Translations under genes and position numbers: made by a program
Part shown: in pieces, positions 55,723 through 64,000 of the stretch
Numbering within the stretch: position 1 is the stretch's first letter
How the letters are laid out: the number at the start of each line of letters is the position of its first letter
NCBI RefSeq assembly: GCF_013285385.1
Contig: NZ_CP054212.1
Coordinates: 3,472,001 to 3,536,000, forward strand
Origin: Paramixta manurensis
Lineage (GTDB): Bacteria > Pseudomonadota > Gammaproteobacteria > Enterobacterales > Enterobacteriaceae
Direction of reading: 5' to 3'
Length of the DNA stretch: 64,000 nt
The notes under the pieces: generated by a model
The model's database searches: none
The model's input: only the letters and a program-made list of their open reading frames with translations
What the model was told of the DNA's origin: nothing

Positions 55723-55851
55723 TTACGGCTTAGAATTTTTACTAGGTTTTACCTTCGGATTATTACCCGGAGTTTTTTTATTGTCACGTTGACGCTGATC
55801 AGGTTGTCCTGTTGAATCAGCTATTCGTTTTGGACCAGGCTTAAGACCCAT
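55723..55851 (-). CDS. Small basic proline/lysine-rich protein (42 residues)
   Basis: ATG 55851 is preceded by a near-perfect Shine-Dalgarno GGAGG with seven-base spacing, and a terminator follows 23 bp after the stop. The product starts MGLKPGPKRIADSTGQP and ends KPSKNSKP, strongly basic and probably disordered. I do not recognise a family. The ribosome site and terminator are the evidence that it is a gene. Confidence 0.6.
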   Translation of the reverse strand: MGLKPGPKRIADSTGQPDQRQRDNKKTPGNNPKVKPSKNSKP

Positions 55852-56639
55852 AGCAATCCTCCTTTAACTGTTTAAGAGAGAACCTCTCCTGCTTAAAATA
55901 CGACCAACAATGAGCTATTTCAAGATTTTTTTGAAGATTTATAAGGTATTTGATCAACATCTTAATATTATTCATCAAAACATGCCTAAACTATTCCAAT
56001 CGAAAATTTCGGTTAATCTAAGATAAGCTATCTTTAGAGCGCTGGTTTTCAATGTATTTTCACTAAAAATTAGCCTGATACTAGTTAAAGAAGAATTAAG
56101 GAGTAAAACAATACACTCAGAGCTTTATTTAATTCTCTTCTAAAATCACGCCCCCTCTTTGCAGAGGTTAATTTTAAAAATAATCATTTAAATCATAAAG
56201 TTATTCGTAGGTGCTAGTGATAAAAGCATTCGGAAACCACATCTTGATATTATTCTTAATATTCAATAAATTACATAAAATTGTAGCTATTCACAAACTA
56301 TATTTGGGTTTACTTCAGAACATAGCCCTTAAGCCAGCTGTAAACGTTATGATAAATTGATATAAGTAACGCCACATTCGATTAAAAAAGTTACAATACC
56401 TCTCGTCGAACCATCAACCCTACTTATGGGAATAGACTTCCTCAGTATTTATGACCTGCGGGGCAAATTATAACCTACTGATTGTTAACAATTTAAAATT
56501 AACACCATAACATTTATTAGAAAATTCTTAATTTTTTTACTAAAACACTCTAATATGTAGAGAAAATTTTTGTAGCTTAGATATCAAGTCTCAATGTATT
56601 GATACAAAAGAGAAATTTCTAATTCAAAGGTTATGCGGA
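55852..56639. other. AT-rich non-coding stretch before the helicase gene
   Basis: 788 bp of very AT-rich sequence. I see no gene, repeat or clear operator. It presumably contains the helicase promoter, but no convincing -35/-10 pair can be singled out. Such AT-rich upstream regions are typical H-NS targets (inference). Confidence 0.5.
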
Positions 56640-59600
56640 ATGGATGAAATTGAAGGCTCACTTTACAGAAACTCAAATCTATCACTTAGCCAAAAACTTG
56701 AAAAGGCACGAGCAGAACTTCTTGATCTGACTGCCCGAAATCGTTTACTGAACATACCAAAATCTAAAACCACGAAATTCTTAGAAGTGGTTAATGAGCG
56801 TTCTGATATTCTTTTCAAAATGCTGTTTGAAGAAGGAAAGCCCTTCACTTTTCTTCATGGTCGAGAAGATAAGAAAACAGCAGAAAATAATGAGAATAGT
56901 GAGAAAGAATCAGAATCAGAATCAGAATCAGAATCAGAAGATATTATTTTTTTAGATGACTCTGAAACTAATCATAATGATACAAAACTTCAGACTAAGC
57001 TCACGCCTAAGACATTACAAAAAAAGTTACTGGATTTGTATTACGACTCAAAAACTCTTGAAGAAGAGCAAGGCGTGAACATCCTGTTTCTGTCTTTGGG
57101 ATCACTTAAATGGATAGATCCGAATAATAAAGCAAACATACGCCACGCCCCCATTTTATTGTTGCCAGTTGAATTAATACGAGCTAAAGCAGGAGAACGC
57201 TTTAAAATAAAAGTTAGGGATGAGGATATCATCAGTAACCTGTCGCTTGAGACATTACTTAGCCGTGTTCACCAATTAATCTTACCTCCCCTAAATATCG
57301 ATGACGAATTTTCCTTAACAGACTACTTTGCTAAAATCAAGCAGACTATTTCACTGAAAGAAGGCTGGGAAGTATTAGAAAACGAGGTAAATTTAGGCCT
57401 TTTTTCCTACGCTAAATTCATGATGTATACAGATTTAGATCCTGATAACTGGCCCTCAGATTCAAAAATCACCGATCAGGAATCAATAAAGTGCCTTTTG
57501 GAAACAGGATTTTCTGGTGAAGAGTTAATCTCCGACGACATTGTAATTGACTCTGTCATTCCTCCCCGTGAAATGCTACATATTTTGGACAGTGACAGCT
57601 CACAGACTCTAGCCATTCATGAAGTACGTAATGGTAAAAGCTTAGTCATTCAAGGCCCTCCAGGAACTGGTAAATCTCAGACTATAGCAAACATCATAGC
57701 TTCAGCAGTCGCAGACGGTAAAAAAGTATTGTTTGTCGCTGAAAAAATGGCGGCCCTTGAGGTAGTTAAGCGCAGACTTGATCAGGCGGGTGTTGGAGAT
57801 GCTTGCTTAGAGCTTCATAGCAACAAAACCAACAAAAGAGCATTCCTTGAAGAACTGAAGCGAGTTTGGGAACTTGGTTCCCCTCGGGGAGAATTTCCAG
57901 ATACATTAGTTAATAATCTCACAGAAAGCCGCGATATTCTCAACAATCACCCTGCAAGAATTCATAAAACATACATGCCATCTGGGCTAACACCATATAA
58001 GGTTATGGCGCAACTGGTACGTCTCAGACAAACAGGTTTTGATCCTAACGATTATAATATTAACGGGTATGAATACTGGAGTAACGACGATTTCGAGAAA
58101 AGACATGCACTTATTGATGAATTAATTGAAAGAATAGTTGATATCGGCATTCCTGATTCGCATCCGTGGAATGGTATCGATAGAACTGAGATACTTCCTA
58201 GTGAAGTTGAAAGACTCACAGCTTCATTGACGAACCTGAAGTCTGAACTTTCAGATTCTATTGAAGAATCTATCCGTCTTTCTAAACTAACTAATGAAGC
58301 CTATCATATAGGCTCATTAAGAGAGTTGCAGGAATTCATAAAAATTGCTGAATTAATTAATTCAGCACCTAATTTATCACCTGAATCGTTAAGCTCGCCC
58401 TTATGGGTCACATCCAAAGATGAGATAAAAGCCTTAATTGAAGACGGGTTATTGTTTGAAGAACTTTATAAAAAACTTGAGAGCCAATTACATGCAGGTG
58501 AGTTTAACAAAGAGGTCGCCAGCCTTCATGAAGACTATCGTAATTTACCTGCAGATATTAACATCAATGCTTTTAATGCTGCATATAAACTGAAGACACT
58601 TACACCCAAGATCTTAAAAGAGTCTTCAAGGTTACAACAAGAGTTGGGTTCAAAAATTGGATTCTCAAATTTAAGTGAGATTGAAAGTCTCATTGAGTTG
58701 GGCGAAAGTATTACTCAGGCTCCGAATGTAAGTCCAGAAGCATTCATTGCCACTGTCTGGGAAGGTGGTATTGAAAAAGCATCAAGTCTGGTTGCAGACA
58801 TTAAGCAACTTAGTATTTATAAAGAAAAAATAAATCTTATCTTCGTTGAAAAGGCGTGGGAAACAGATGTAGAAAGCACCCGGAATAGCCTAGAAAATAA
58901 CACTGGCGCTTTTAAGTTTCTCAATAGCGAATGGCGAAAATCCAAAAAACTCACTATCTCCTTAATAAATGATAAAAGCTTAACGATACCTCAGCAGATT
59001 GAGTATCTCGGGCTATTGATAAAAGCACAGAAACTAAGAAAATCCGTCAGTGATTTGAACGAATTCGGACAGTCAGCTTTTGGTTCTGACTGGCGCGGTG
59101 AGAAAAGCGATAGTGAGTTGTTAAAATCACTTGTGGAGTGGATGCGTACCCTGCGTGGTATTAATTCTGAAGCCAGAATAATTGCAAGCCGACTTTCTAA
59201 TAAAGAAGCTTTGTCATATCAAGTGAGCCAACTCAAGAAGCTTACAAATGACGTTTTAAGTGAAAGTCGTATTCTCTGGGATTCCCTTGGAAGCGCCCCA
59301 GAAGAATACTTTGATAACTGCTACGCAGTGAAAAATATCCCTTTAGAATCACTCTTAGAGAAATCTAATTTTCTGAGTGGTATTGACTCTGTGTTCAAAG
59401 AAGTTTTTGTCAAAACTGAATCCTCAGTTCCTGTTCGTATTGAATTGCTAAACCTGTTATTACAGACCCAGCAAAAAATTAAATCCATTTATACTTTCGA
59501 TAATTTAGCTCAGTCAACCTTGTACCCATTATGGTTGAACGAAAACAGTGATTGGGAGTTGATACTAAATGCTTATTCATGGATCGAATCAAATAATGAT

Positions 59601-62171
59601 CTGAGGTTTATAGCGTCTAAAATAGATGATAAACAGGGTTTAGTTGATAGATCTAGAGGTTTGTGCACGTCAGTGGAAGCGCATTTTACTAAGCTTACCT
59701 CAGTGATAAATTCTCTTGCATCTTCCTATGAATCAATTTTCAGCAATGAAAATATTCATGAAATACCATTAAAATCAATCCATGATAAGATTACTCTTTG
59801 GATAGATAATTCTGAACAACTTTCAAAATGGGTTGCTTGGCAAAATCGTGTAGAGTTGGCTAAAAAATTTGGTATTTATCCCTTAATCTCCGATTTGAGT
59901 AGTGGCGTTCTGTCCTCGGAACATTTATTGGGTACTTTTGATAGAGCCTATTTCGACTCAATTCTGTCTTTAATGGTCGAAGATGAGCCAGAACTGGCTC
60001 GTTTTGATGGTGATTTGCATTCAAGGCGAGTTGCAAGCTTCGCCGAAATGGATCTGCGAAGAATTAAAGCCTCTAGTTTTGAAGTTGTAAGAGCTCACCA
60101 TAGAGCAATTCCTCCCAAAATTGGCGTCGGTCCTGTAGGTGTATTGCGGGGGGAGATGGCACGCAAACGCGGTCATATGGCAATTCGACAACTGATGATA
60201 AAAGCTGGTGCAGCTATTCAGGCCTTAAAGCCAGTGATGATGATGAGCCCTCTTTCCGTTGCTCAATTTTTAGCACCGGGTAAACAGTCATTTGATTTAC
60301 TTGTAATGGACGAAGCCAGTCAGATTCAACCTGTAGATGCATTAGGGGCAATCGCTCGAAGTAAACAGATCGTTGTGGTTGGAGACGAACGCCAGTTACC
60401 CCCGACTTCTTTCTTTGCGAAAATGACAGGTTCTGCAGATGAGCAAGATGATGATGATTCAACTCAGGTGGCAGACATAGAGAGCATACTCGGACTTTTT
60501 GTAGCCAGAGGGTTGCCTCAAAAAATGCTTCGCTGGCACTACAGAAGCCGTCACCAGTCATTGATTGCTGTATCGAATAGCCAGTTTTATGAAAACAAGC
60601 TTTATATAGTCCCTAGTCCTTATACACAAGAAGCAGGTATGGGGCTACGATTCCATAAAGTTGAAGATGGCGTATTTGAATCTGGAAGAAATGTAAATGA
60701 AGCAAAACGGGTAGCAATGGCAATCCTTGAGCACGCCAGAAGCAAATCTAATTTATCTCTGGGTGTTGCTACCTTCTCTGTCACTCAAAGAAGATGTATA
60801 CAGGACGAGCTCGAAGTCCTTCGCAGGCTGAACCCTGAGTTCGAGGATTTTTTCTATGCACATCCAAGTGAACCGTTTTTTGTAAAAAACCTTGAAAACA
60901 TTCAGGGTGACGAACGTGACGTCATTATCATTTCTGTTGGATATGCCAGAAATCCACAAAACTACATGGCAATGAGATTTGGTCCTCTTGGATCTGAGGG
61001 CGGTGAAAGACGTTTGAACGTTCTTATAAGTCGAGCTAAAAGACGTTGCGAAGTCTATTCCTCTATTGAAGAGGACGATATCGATCTTGAAAGGGGTAAA
61101 GGCAGAGGTGTATTCGCTTTTAAACTTTTCCTGCAATATGCAAGAACAGGACGCTTGTCAATTGCAGAACAAAGTGGCCGTTCAATGGACAGTGTGTTCG
61201 AAGAACAGGTTGCAAATGCTCTTCAAAAAGAAGGCTTCCAGGTCCACCCCCAAGTCGGTATTGCAGGTTTCTTCATTGATTTAGCCATTGCCGACCCTGA
61301 TATGCCGGGCCGCTACCTTATCGGGATTGAATGCGATGGTATGACTTACCACTCTTCCCGTTCTTCGAGAGAAAGAGATCGCCTGCGTCAGGCAGTGCTT
61401 GAGGATCATGGTTGGATCATTCACAGGATTTGGAGCACAGATTGGTTCCAGCGCCCCGAAGAGCAACTACAGAAAACTCTCTCTACTATTCAGGCGGCTA
61501 AGAAAGAGCTCGAAAATCGTTCTGAAGCTTCTCTATCTCGGTCAAGAGCTGTACCTGTCGAGATAGTGACAGTAGAAAGAGAGACTGTCACAGAGATTGG
61601 TCTAGAGACATTTGAAGGCAGTTTCAATGAAGCTGTTGCATATGTTGAGGCAGTTCCTGACGTTGATACAAGATTCCAGATTCATGAGACTCCAGTTGGC
61701 ATACTGGCTAAGATAGTCGAGCAAATTGTTCTTGTTGAAGCCCCAATACATGTGAATGAAGTGATTACACGTGTCAGGTCAGCATGGGGTTTACAACGTG
61801 CAGGGGCTCGTATTGAAGCCATTGTCAAAGATGCAATAAAAATCACAACCTCAAGTTTTTCAATTTTCATGGAGGATGACTTTTTATACAACGATAATCT
61901 TTCCATAAAATTGAGAGACAGAACGAATGTTAAATCAGCAGGATTAAGAAAGTCGGAAAATATATCTAATAAGGAAATAGAAGCGGGAGTTATTGATATT
62001 ATCAATAAAAGCTTCGGTGCTACCCAAGACGAGCTGGTCAATTCTGTATCAAGGGCTATGGGCTTCAAGGCTACAAGTGGTACTTTAAAAGGCATCATCA
62101 TATCCATAATTCAAAAAATGGAAAATGATAATAAAATCGTTTTTAAAGAACCAATGTACTATATCATATGA
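56640..62171 (+). CDS. DUF4011/SF1 helicase fused to a Vsr-like nuclease, candidate defence protein
   Basis: 1843 residues. The N-terminal DUF4011 region (ELLDLTARNRLLNI) is followed by an acidic SE repeat (about 90-100), then an SF1 helicase split by a long helical insert: Walker A GPPGTGKSQT (about 338-347), DEASQIQPVDA (about 1224), GDERQLPPTSFF, the RSRHQSLI motif and NIQGDERDVIIIS plus LNVLISRAKRR. A PD-(D/E)xK endonuclease of Vsr/MTES_1575 type follows (LIGIECDGMTYHSS, RDRLRQAVLEDHGW, about 1545-1620), then a DUF3320-like winged helix (about 1680-1740). COG1112-type helicases are also in Mokosh systems, but neither a kinase nor a PLD domain is seen here. Confidence 0.85.
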   Translation: MDEIEGSLYRNSNLSLSQKLEKARAELLDLTARNRLLNIPKSKTTKFLEVVNERSDILFKMLFEEGKPFTFLHGREDKKTAENNENSEKESESESESESEDIIFLDDSETNHNDTKLQTKLTPKTLQKKLLDLYYDSKTLEEEQGVNILFLSLGSLKWIDPNNKANIRHAPILLLPVELIRAKAGERFKIKVRDEDIISNLSLETLLSRVHQLILPPLNIDDEFSLTDYFAKIKQTISLKEGWEVLENEVNLGLFSYAKFMMYTDLDPDNWPSDSKITDQESIKCLLETGFSGEELISDDIVIDSVIPPREMLHILDSDSSQTLAIHEVRNGKSLVIQGPPGTGKSQTIANIIASAVADGKKVLFVAEKMAALEVVKRRLDQAGVGDACLELHSNKTNKRAFLEELKRVWELGSPRGEFPDTLVNNLTESRDILNNHPARIHKTYMPSGLTPYKVMAQLVRLRQTGFDPNDYNINGYEYWSNDDFEKRHALIDELIERIVDIGIPDSHPWNGIDRTEILPSEVERLTASLTNLKSELSDSIEESIRLSKLTNEAYHIGSLRELQEFIKIAELINSAPNLSPESLSSPLWVTSKDEIKALIEDGLLFEELYKKLESQLHAGEFNKEVASLHEDYRNLPADININAFNAAYKLKTLTPKILKESSRLQQELGSKIGFSNLSEIESLIELGESITQAPNVSPEAFIATVWEGGIEKASSLVADIKQLSIYKEKINLIFVEKAWETDVESTRNSLENNTGAFKFLNSEWRKSKKLTISLINDKSLTIPQQIEYLGLLIKAQKLRKSVSDLNEFGQSAFGSDWRGEKSDSELLKSLVEWMRTLRGINSEARIIASRLSNKEALSYQVSQLKKLTNDVLSESRILWDSLGSAPEEYFDNCYAVKNIPLESLLEKSNFLSGIDSVFKEVFVKTESSVPVRIELLNLLLQTQQKIKSIYTFDNLAQSTLYPLWLNENSDWELILNAYSWIESNNDLRFIASKIDDKQGLVDRSRGLCTSVEAHFTKLTSVINSLASSYESIFSNENIHEIPLKSIHDKITLWIDNSEQLSKWVAWQNRVELAKKFGIYPLISDLSSGVLSSEHLLGTFDRAYFDSILSLMVEDEPELARFDGDLHSRRVASFAEMDLRRIKASSFEVVRAHHRAIPPKIGVGPVGVLRGEMARKRGHMAIRQLMIKAGAAIQALKPVMMMSPLSVAQFLAPGKQSFDLLVMDEASQIQPVDALGAIARSKQIVVVGDERQLPPTSFFAKMTGSADEQDDDDSTQVADIESILGLFVARGLPQKMLRWHYRSRHQSLIAVSNSQFYENKLYIVPSPYTQEAGMGLRFHKVEDGVFESGRNVNEAKRVAMAILEHARSKSNLSLGVATFSVTQRRCIQDELEVLRRLNPEFEDFFYAHPSEPFFVKNLENIQGDERDVIIISVGYARNPQNYMAMRFGPLGSEGGERRLNVLISRAKRRCEVYSSIEEDDIDLERGKGRGVFAFKLFLQYARTGRLSIAEQSGRSMDSVFEEQVANALQKEGFQVHPQVGIAGFFIDLAIADPDMPGRYLIGIECDGMTYHSSRSSRERDRLRQAVLEDHGWIIHRIWSTDWFQRPEEQLQKTLSTIQAAKKELENRSEASLSRSRAVPVEIVTVERETVTEIGLETFEGSFNEAVAYVEAVPDVDTRFQIHETPVGILAKIVEQIVLVEAPIHVNEVITRVRSAWGLQRAGARIEAIVKDAIKITTSSFSIFMEDDFLYNDNLSIKLRDRTNVKSAGLRKSENISNKEIEAGVIDIINKSFGATQDELVNSVSRAMGFKATSGTLKGIIISIIQKMENDNKIVFKEPMYYII

Positions 62172-62219
62172 TACTAATTTAGTGGCTTGCACTTTAAGGC
62201 CGCTAAATGCGCAGAAACT

Positions 62220-62250
62220 TGAGACACAAGAATATCATTCTCGTGTCTCA
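62220..62250. other. Inverted repeat downstream of the helicase gene
   Basis: TGAGACACAAGAAT and ATTCTCGTGTCTCA form a 14-bp stem with one mismatch and a three-base loop, 49 bp after the stop. It lacks a T tract; it may be a terminator of weak type or an mRNA-stabilising hairpin. Confidence 0.45.
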
Positions 62251-62307
62251 CTTATTAAATAGCTCCCGTTGACTCACTGTTTTAAAAAATAATATAGACA
62301 ACACTTT

Positions 62308-62982
62308 ATGATTTATCAATGTTATTCATGCAGCAAGACATCTTTCGAAATTATTTGTCCATGGTGTTCTGGCGGAGTACCAACTGCAACGAATTCATGG
62401 GGTACAAAAACACAACCCCCTATAACTTCAGAGCAAATGATACCTCTTAACCCCTCCTTTTATCCAGAATTTCAATATCAGTCGAAAGGAATCATAAAAG
62501 ACTTATTCGGAAAAAAGAAAGAGCAATCCAAACTCAATAGTCTCCTGCAAAATGTTCTTGAAAAATATGCAACATTTAAGGATCCTTACTTCACCAATTT
62601 CATCTATACGACAAAATTTTCACATGATAAGCGGTCAGAAAGTGATTTATCTGAAGACAAAAGCAGTTATTCTGATTTTGTATTGTTTCGTGAGGTACTC
62701 GTTCGGAAGGGTTTTAATGAGTTAGAAGAACTGCCAATGCTTTTGGACAAGCTTTTACTTACCACATCATTTAACGCTTTATATAATGGGTTTGCAAAAG
62801 AGATCAAAAGACATATCAAACCTACGTTAACAGAATCTTTGAAATCATGGATTGAGGAAGCAGGAACAACATTTAGAGCTGATCTATCATTGTTTCTATA
62901 CTTTGTCTGGAGCAATAAAATAGCCTTCTCTGCATTAGAATTCAATGAGAACGCGCAAAACACTCCCGGTGTAGCATTGATC
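62308..62982 (+). pseudogene. Zinc-ribbon protein gene interrupted by an IS2-group element
   Basis: About 225 codons remain. The N-terminus is a zinc ribbon (CYSC at 5-8 and CPWC at 17-20), followed by an unrecognised helical region. At about 62983 the frame enters the IS and ends 13 codons later. The 3' part, if retained, lies past the window. Its position 136 bp after the helicase gene on the same strand suggests a partner protein. Confidence 0.65.
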
Positions 62983-63056
62983 TGTAATAGCCCCCGTTTA
63001 AACCGGACACTTCACCAGTAAGACATAGTCATAGAGCTATGTTTAAGGAGTGTCCT

Positions 63057-63443
63057 GTGCAAAGAATCGAAGTGATCACTGGCGAGCAAAAGCGCCGTCG
63101 TTATACTCCCGAAGAGAAAGCCCGTTTTGTTGCGCTCGCCATGCAACCCGGCTACACCGTCTCACTCGTTGCCCGGCAGTATGGCATCACACCCAGTCTT
63201 CTTTTTAAGTGGAAACGGCTCATGAACGATGGTGGGAAGTCTGCGATTGCTGCAGGCGACGAGGTGGTCAGCGTCTCCGAAGTCAAAGCGCTGGAGAAAA
63301 AAGTCAAACAGCTTGAACAAATGCTGGGACGCAAAACGATGGAAGCCGAAATCCTTCGGGACGCGCTTGAGATAGCCCAGGCAAAAAAGTTGATATCGCG
63401 CATGCCATTGCTGCCACCGGACGATATCCCCTCATCCGAATAG
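63057..63443 (+). CDS. IS2-group OrfA (InsC-like)
   Basis: 128 residues from GTG 63057 (AAGGAG six bases upstream). The HTH (YTPEEKARFVALAMQPGYTVSLVARQYGITPSLLFKWKRL) precedes a leucine-zipper stretch (ALEKKVKQLEQMLGRKTMEAEIL). It parallels IS2 InsC closely, down to the APLLP-like C-terminus (RMPLLPPDD). Confidence 0.9.
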   Translation: MQRIEVITGEQKRRRYTPEEKARFVALAMQPGYTVSLVARQYGITPSLLFKWKRLMNDGGKSAIAAGDEVVSVSEVKALEKKVKQLEQMLGRKTMEAEILRDALEIAQAKKLISRMPLLPPDDIPSSE

Positions 63444-64000
63444 CTGAAGTGCTCTGTGTGTCGCGTTCGAATCTTTATGACCGGCTGCTGGAGAAACGCC
63501 AGCACCGGTCAGCACGCTACAGCAAAGACGATGACGCCCGACTGTTGCCGCTTATCCGCCAGATATGCAGCGAGCGGGCAACAAACGGCTATCGCCGCGT
63601 GACTGCGCACCTCAATCGTGCTCTGAGGCAACAAAACTGGCGGGTTAACCCCAAACGTATTTACCGGATCATGCAGGCGAATCACCTGTTGCTGGCAAAA
63701 TCCGGTCATAAAAAGCCAGCGCGCAGTCATACCGGCAACGTCGTCACACTTAAGCCGGATACGCGCTGGTGTTCAGATGGCTTCGAAATCCGCTGCTGGA
63801 ATCGGGAAGTCGTGCGGGTGGTGTTCAGCCTTGACTGCTGTGATCGCGAAGCCATCAGTTGGTCGGCGACAACAGGTGGAATAAACAGCGTTATGGTGCA
63901 GGATCTGCTGACAGAGAGTGTAGAAAAGCGTTTTGGAAATGCGCTTTACCTGCCACATGCCGTTGAGTGGCTGACGGATAACGGCAGTTGCTACATAGCG
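63389..64000 (+). CDS. IS2-group OrfB transposase (InsD-like), partial
   Basis: 204 codons in the -1 frame relative to orfA, open to the window edge. It contains TNGYRRVTAHLNR, NPKRIYRIMQANHLLL, RWCSDGFEIRCWN (first Asp), FSLDCCDREAISWSATTGG and VEWLTDNGSCY (second Asp). Expressed as an OrfAB fusion by frameshifting at A6G. The catalytic Glu lies past the edge. Confidence 0.9.

Larger units (their letters stand above)
54185..64000. mobile_element. Second integrative island in tandem at ssrA, extending past the right edge
   Basis: It begins at the repeated ssrA-terminator segment followed by its own integrase. It carries a small basic protein, a DUF4011 helicase-nuclease and a zinc-ribbon gene hit by an IS2-group element. 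Base composition from 55.6 to 62.9 kb is distinctly AT-rich against the core genome. The right end is not in the window. Confidence 0.75.
62983..64000 (+). mobile_element. IS2-group (IS3 family) insertion sequence, right part outside the window
   Basis: The left end near 62983 (TGTAATAGCCCCCGTTTAAA) resembles the IS2 left end with its CCCCC tract. orfA and orfB follow in the IS2 arrangement with an A6G slippery site at 63383-63389. The right end is not present. Confidence 0.85.

Noticed and set aside
56426..56473. Short frame starting MGIDFLSIYDL
   Set aside because: Only 15 codons, no ribosome site; treated as chance.

Overview
The window is a chromosomal segment of an enterobacterium (order Enterobacterales). 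Three things support this: an unbroken run of core genes in a gene order familiar from E. coli and its relatives, protein lengths close to or equal to the E. coli ones (RpoE 191, LepB 324, PdxJ 243, RecN 553 residues), and a tmRNA whose tag reads ANDENYALAA. The genus cannot be fixed from sequence alone. An intergenic hairpin repeat between lepB and rnc resembles elements I associate with Yersiniaceae/Pectobacteriaceae rather than Escherichia.

Positions 1-32746 are core genome. On the left is the cell-envelope two-component locus glrK-glrX(qseG)-glrR, with the small RNA glmY between glrK and purL; glmY carries a sigma-54 promoter and three upstream GlrR-type sites. Then follow purL, mltF, tadA, pgpC, yfhH, yfhL, the block lepA-lepB-rnc-era-recO-pdxJ-acpS (minus strand), rpoE-rseA-rseB-rseC, nadB, trmN6, srmB, grcA, ung, grpE, nadK, recN, bamE, rnfH-ratA, smpB and ssrA. 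Many classic control sites are readable: PurR (purL), sigma-E (rpoE), NadR (nadB), paired FNR sites (grcA), sigma-32 (grpE), LexA (recN).

Positions 32755-54257 are a 21.4-kb CP4-57/P4-like integrative island at the 3' end of ssrA, bounded by 73-bp direct repeats that include the ssrA terminator. It starts with an intA/slpA-type integrase and AlpA-like regulator and ends with the usual accessory tail (yfjP, yfjQ, klcA/ardB-like, radC, DUF987, cbeA-cbtA type IV toxin-antitoxin). An IS3-family element has deleted the yfjP-yfjQ junction. The cargo (37.8-49.5 kb) looks like a defence locus. Two divergent transcription units share a 166-bp control region holding a 9-bp inverted repeat. To the left are a DUF5677-like gene, a 1283-residue nuclease-STAND ATPase and a CoiA-like zinc-finger protein. 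To the right are a radical-SAM enzyme, a DUF6375-like protein and a second 1352-residue nuclease-NACHT/STAND ATPase, followed by the stub of a third nuclease-like gene. The radical-SAM/DUF6375/STAND operon is the best candidate for an undescribed antiviral system.

From 54185 a second island begins in tandem, with its own integrase (shortened by a TGG-to-TAG change near the C-terminus). Its cargo visible here is a small basic protein, an 1843-residue DUF4011/SF1 helicase fused to a Vsr-like nuclease domain, and a zinc-ribbon protein gene interrupted by an IS2-group element that runs off the right edge.
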